Assembly: GCF_004337985.1 (NCBI RefSeq) | Contig: NC_043740.1 | Span: 4,886,990-4,950,989 of the forward strand | DNA from: Pyricularia pennisetigena | Taxonomy: Eukaryota > Ascomycota > Sordariomycetes > Magnaporthales > Pyriculariaceae | Direction of reading: 5' to 3' | Length of the DNA stretch: 64,000 nt | In this document: in pieces, positions 59,261-64,000 of the stretch | Numbering within the stretch: the first letter of the stretch is position 1 | How the letters are laid out: each line of letters begins with the position of its first letter | Program-made: the position numbers and the translations under genes | The notes under the pieces: model-generated | What the model was told of the DNA's origin: nothing | What the model saw: the letters and a program-made list of their open reading frames with translations, nothing else | Database searches by the model: none

Positions 59261-61461
59261 ACGTCGGGTATCCCCTGATGGCCACCCCCCCTGTTGGCCA
59301 CACCTAAAAGCTCAACAATAATGAACAAATTTTTATAAACTAATTGAAATATAAAACTATTAACGCACAAAAATACAATCGTTTTCAGGCTATTCCGGTT
59401 CATTAACCTCTTCTTCATCCGCTCAAATTTCCAGATTTTCTATATTGTTTTCCTGCAATCCAATAATATTCTATTTATTAAGCAAAAGCTCATTTGGATT
59501 AGGGATTACCCTTTGTGTTCACCGGCTGGACTACCTCCAGTTGTGCTTCCAATAAACTGATTTTTGCTTCGCGTTAACCAAAAATATATCTTTAGCTTGG
59601 AAGCTTTTTTGGATTTTTGCAAATAAAAAACGGAAAATAGCGTTGGTTTCGTTGGATTGGGAAATTTTGTGCAATTGAAATCGAATATTTTTGGTCGTTT
59701 TTCGGGTTTTCCAAATAAGTAAAAACGGGTCGTTAATTTTTTGGGTTGGGCTTTCCGGTGTCTTATCCTTTTATAACCCGTTATTTTTAACTCATGTAAC
59801 GTTGGCGTTGCTATTTTTTAATAAAAAAGGGTTTAAAAATGGTTGAAGCAAATTCACCAGCGATAAACCCGTTATACACCACCGAAATTGAATATTCTTT
59901 GCTGTAAATGCTTTTGATCTGGTTATATTATAGCAAAGGAGGAAATTCCGTTTTTAAACAACTGTTAAACAGCAAAATTCGTTTACAAATCCAAAATAAC
60001 GTCGGTAAGCCTTTCTAACGGCCCAAAAACCGATAAGTCCAATGGTTTGACAACGTGTAACAAATAAAGGGGGAAAATATACGAATTAAATATTATTTTA
60101 CAAATAAAGAAATAAATTCGTCCGTTATATATAATCCATAGCCGTCGAAAACTAATAACCGCTTTTTAGGGGTTAAAGGTTGGGTATACGGAATGAAAAT
60201 GTTTTCAACTATTCGATAACCGTTTCGTTCATTGTCCACCCGTTTCCGGTTATGTAAAATTGCCAATTATCGAAAAGGTTCAAATCCGTTGGAAACCATT
60301 GTTATTATACGTTTTTTTTTAAATATAACGAAGGGAGGTATAAAAACGCCCGTAACCGATATTGTTAGTTACATGCGCTATTTAGCAAGTAATGGGTCCA
60401 CTTTTATTAGTATATAAGCTATAATAGATAGTGGCGAAATGGGGCTATCGGGGTTCTCGGATTATCCGTTATATTTTTATGTGTTGCAGGAGTCGCGATT
60501 TAAAGTGTTAATGAATGGGGTTTGCCGGGTTGAACACCCACCCTGCACTTACGAGTCAGCTACCCTGTACCAGGTTGAAATTTTCACTAAATTAGCAAAT
60601 TAATACGAACCCAAAACTGGTTTTTATGGAAATAAGGGTGTTTTTTTCAACAACGTATACAAAATCATTTTTCGGAAAATCGTATGCGGCACCGGAACCC
60701 TTTGCGGGGTGCAGACCCCCACTTCGATATCGGAGAGTATATAAGGGGGACAGAGCAAAATCTCCCCCACTAATGCATCGAATTTATTAATCCCTAATTT
60801 AGTGAATAATTTGGTGTATTTAAGCCTGTAATTACAGGCCTTACAGCGCAACTAGCACCACGCCGCACCTAGGCTAATGCCTAAAGCCCTATGAGCAACC
60901 CACATTGTTAACAGATATATATTCGATTATAGTCGTCCAACCCCGCGTTCCGGGCTTTTTTCGCTGTAACGGCCAAATTCCGTTAAAACCTATATATTAC
61001 GCGGTTAAATCCTTTACCTTCCATTATACCGGTTTGGTCTATATTCCACCGATTTTCCGGTTTAATATCGTTAATAACGGGGTTAATAATATAAAATTAC
61101 TAAATTTTAAATATTTCCGTAATAGCCCCAATAACCCGGGCGTTTTCTTTTCGACGGGGCATTTGGGTTCTAAGGATTGGACAACGAACTAAAAAACGGG
61201 TTATTTAACGCTTCCCAAATCTTCATGCTCCAACGGCGGCCTAAATAATTCGTTTTGCAAAAAAAGCATAGTTTTTGGTGCGTTGGTTAAAGCCTCAAAG
61301 CTATTTGGGCAAATACCCAGTTAATTAAATGCTTTTCCTATTTAGTAAACAACTTTTAAAAAGGGTTCTGTGTTTGTTTATAAGGTTAAGAACCTTGAAG
61401 ACGGTGACGAAATGTACTTTTAAGTATACCCCATTTTCGGGAGGTTTTTGCAATTAATTCG
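59261..61461 (-). mobile_element. Pogo/Fot1-like DDE element copy 2, interrupted twice
   Basis: The left end is ACGTCGGGTATCCCC with TA before it. The minus-strand interior parallels the intact-length copy at 62075. LTR X10 is inserted at 60363 and element C cuts it at 61461-61462, so its other end must lie beyond C. Frames are destroyed. Confidence 0.75.
60363..60913 (+). repeat. Solo LTR X10 with 5-bp TSD GATAT
   Basis: 551 bp from TGTTAGTTACATGCG to CACATTGTTAACA, flanked by GATAT on each side (60358-60362, 60914-60918). The uninterrupted paralogue near 38590 confirms the insertion point. Confidence 0.88.
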
Positions 61462-64000
61462 TAGTCTCAGTGCTCAGTCTAGACTCCCCTGCTTCGCAGT
61501 GGGGACCGAGGGCTCCATATACATTTTAGCCTCATAGGTTTTCGATCAATTACATTGGCCGATAAGATTGCGCTCGTTCTAGTCTGAGGACAATTTGTCG
61601 TATTTCGCCGTTTATAGCGGGTATATACATTATATTATAAACAGGCCTTGTAAATGCCCTGCAACCGAACGTTAAATGCAATAAGTTGCATTCTTTATAC
61701 CCGCAACCAATTTAACTGCGGTATAATCAACACATTGTATTTAAAATATAACAGCAAAAAAAGAGAGTATAGCCACAATATGCAATTGAATATTCGAATA
61801 TAACATTCAATATAGATTATAGAAATAAAAATGACCCTGCGTTGGACTAATTGGAATTTGACAGTTCTTGTGTTGGAAACCGCGTCCTTATATCTAGTTT
61901 ATTTAGAAAGATATTTCAGTATTTAGTAAAACTTGTATTTTATTATTATATTTAATTATTATTTTAAATTTTAATAAATAATAGTGGTTGAAGATCAAAT
62001 AATAATTTTTGTACTTAAGCGGATTTGAAGCATTAACGTGTATGCATTTATCGCTTAAAACAAATCTTTTATTAACGTCGGGTACCCCCTGCTCGGCCCC
62101 CCCCCCCCACTGTTCGGTGTCCAAAAATAACTGTACAGCCACGTCCACCTCTCATGTTCTTTTATAAAGATCTCGACCAATTTTTCACTTTTGGATTTAC
62201 TTTTTCTGTTTTTCATTCTCCGCTTTCCAATAAAGGGAAATACCACAAATCAGCTTATTTCCGCTATTAATGACGTTAATAATGGCGAATCAATTACAAA
62301 AACCTCCCGAAAATGGGGAACACATAAATCTACACTTTAAAATCGACTTAAAAGTTTTCAAATTGATAAACAAGCACAAAACCCTTTTCAAAAGCTTTCT
62401 ACGGAATAGGAAAAGCATTTAGCTAATTGGGTATTTACCCAAACAACTTTAGGGTTTCCGCCAACCTATTAAAAATTACGCTTTTTTGCAAAACGAATTT
62501 TTCAAACCGCCGGAAAAATAAAAAACTTTAGAAAACGTTGGATAACCCGTTTTTTAACCCGCTATCCAATTCTTAAAATCCAAAAACCCCGTCGAATAAA
62601 GAACGCCCGGGTTAATGGGCCCATTACGGAAATAATTAAATTTTGGGGGTTTTATATTATTAACCCCGTTATTAACGATATTAAACCGGAAAATCGGTGG
62701 AATATGGACGAAACCGGTACATTGGAAGGTAAAAGATTTAACGGCCTAATATTAGCCCTTAACGGAATTCAGCTGTTACAGCGGAAAAAGCCCGGAACGC
62801 GTGGTTGGACGATTATAATCGAATATATATCGGCTACGGGTATTACCCTCCCTTCCCTCGTATCATTTAAAGGAAAAAACGTACAAAAACAATGGTTTCC
62901 AACGGATTTAAACCTTTTCGATAATTGGCAACTTTATGCAACCGAAAACGAGTGGATAAATAACGAAACGGTTATCGAATAGTTAAAAAAGGTATTTATT
63001 CCGTATACTTAACCCAATACCCCTAAAAAGCGGTTATTAGTTTTCGACGGCCACGGATCACATATAACGGACGAATTTATGTCCTTTTGTTTGCAAAATA
63101 ATATTTAACTCCTATATTTACCCCCTTATTCGTTATACGTTCTCTAATTATTAAGTTTATCGGTTTTTGGACCGTTAAAAAAGGCTTATCGAGGTTAATT
63201 TGGATTTATTTACCAATTTTGCTATTTAACAATTATTGGAAAACGAAATTTGTTTTTTTGCGATAATATAATTAAACCGAGACTATTTACAGCAAAAGAA
63301 TTTAATTTGGGTGGCGTATAATGGGTTTAAGGCCGGTAAACTTGGTTAAACCACTTTCAAGCCCTTTTTTATTAGAAAATAGCAACGCCAACGTTATAAA
63401 AAATGAATATAACGGTTTATATAGGGAAGAAATACGGGAAACCGCAACCTAAAGAATTAACGACCCGTGTTTACTTATTTGGAAAACCCCTAAAACGACC
63501 CGAAATATTCGACTTTAACTGCAAAAATTTTCCCAATCGAATAAAGCCAACGCTATTTTCCGTTTTTTATTTGCAAAAATCCAAAAAAGCTTCGAAGCTA
63601 AAAATATATTTCTGGTTAACGCCCAGCAAAAAATCAATTTATTGGAAGCACAACTGGAGGCAGTACGGCCGGTTAAAAAAAGGAGGATAATTCCGGATCC
63701 GAACGAGTTTATGGTTAATAAATAGAATTTTATTGGATTGCAGGAAAATGATGTAGAAAATTTGGAATTTTTAGCTGATGAAGAAGAGGTTAATGAACCG
63801 GAACAGGCTGAAAGCGATTGTATTTTTGTTCGTTGATAGTTTTATATTTATATTAGTTTATAAAAGTAGGTATTTTGTTATTAGATTTTCGGGGCGCCGA
63901 ACAGGGGGGTGGCCGAGCAGGGGGTACCCGACGTTGATACTTTTATATTATTTATTAATTTGTCAAAAAACTGAATAATGTACGCAAATAACTCTATAAT
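61462..64000 (-). mobile_element. Element C: third copy of the A/B family, split by a pogo element and cut by the window end
   Basis: It starts TAGTCTCAGTGCTCAGTCTAG, the same terminus as the right end of A and left end of B. The GTCTGAGGACAATTTGTCG block and interior matching B follow, for example the AAAAAACTGAATAATGTACGCAAATA stretch resuming after 63934. It lies within pogo copy 2. Confidence 0.75.
62075..63934 (+). mobile_element. Pogo/Fot1-like DDE transposon, full-length copy inside element C
   Basis: 1,860 bp with inverted ends ACGTCGGGTACCCCCTGC and GCAGGGGGTACCCGACGT; TA precedes it, and the right flank reads TG, perhaps a mutated duplication. The plus strand encodes a DDE-1-type transposase with few stops: RWNMDETGTLEGK (near 62700), KNVQKQWFPTDL, LLVFDGHGSHITDEF (near 63040) and FGPLKKAYRG (near 63170). 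The Asp of MDE and of FDGHGSH are the catalytic positions. It is the least damaged of the four pogo copies but still interrupted (for example a TAG at 62980). Confidence 0.85.

Overview
The window comes from a filamentous ascomycete, most likely a Sordariomycete and possibly Magnaporthales. The taxon is inferred; the sequence shows short introns (GTRNGT...YAG, about 60-120 nt), a CFEM protein, a Sec72-type TPR protein, a secreted GH10 xylanase, a fungal Zn(II)2Cys6 regulator and a TE compartment with the signature of repeat-induced point mutation (RIP). It splits at about 30.16 kb into two very different halves.

1-30.15 kb is ordinary gene-bearing DNA. In order: a GPI-type CFEM protein (+); a TauD/TfdA-type Fe(II)/2-oxoglutarate dioxygenase (-, 5 exons); a long stretch without recognisable genes; a Zn2Cys6 regulator (+, 5' end unresolved); Sec72 of the ER translocon (+); a protein with a permuted-papain (LRAT/PPPDE-like) His/Cys signature (-); a GH10 xylanase with a GPI-like tail (+); an F-box-like gene broken by two TAG stops (-); a concentrative nucleoside transporter (+, 5 exons); a small nuclear-type protein with a lysine/arginine-rich acidic tail (-); and a secreted cysteine-rich protein (-). 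These are separate transcription units; no shared pathway is apparent. Three encode secreted or wall-anchored proteins, as expected of a plant-associated fungus.

30.16-64 kb is AT-rich and made of nested, mutated transposons. It holds: (i) four copies (A-D) of a roughly 1.8-kb non-coding element with TTAGTCTCAG-type ends and 8-bp target duplications; (ii) about nine copies of a roughly 550-bp solo LTR (here 'X'), some with clean 5-bp duplications; (iii) a second LTR ('Y') carrying a tRNA-like A/B-box segment; (iv) four pogo/Fot1-like DDE elements of about 1.9 kb; (v) a degenerate Ty1/copia polyprotein region and a degenerate Ty3/gypsy pol; (vi) a 405-bp TA-flanked MITE inside an LTR. Several insertions can be ordered from their target duplications.

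The one intact-looking gene in the RIP-mutated half is a 140-codon ORF at 50.78-51.20 kb (-). It encodes a predicted secreted protein with four cysteines, keeps normal codon and CpA use, and is flanked by transposons. It is the best candidate for something new here: an effector-like orphan gene in a transposon desert. All calls were made by eye from the sequence; no database search was run.
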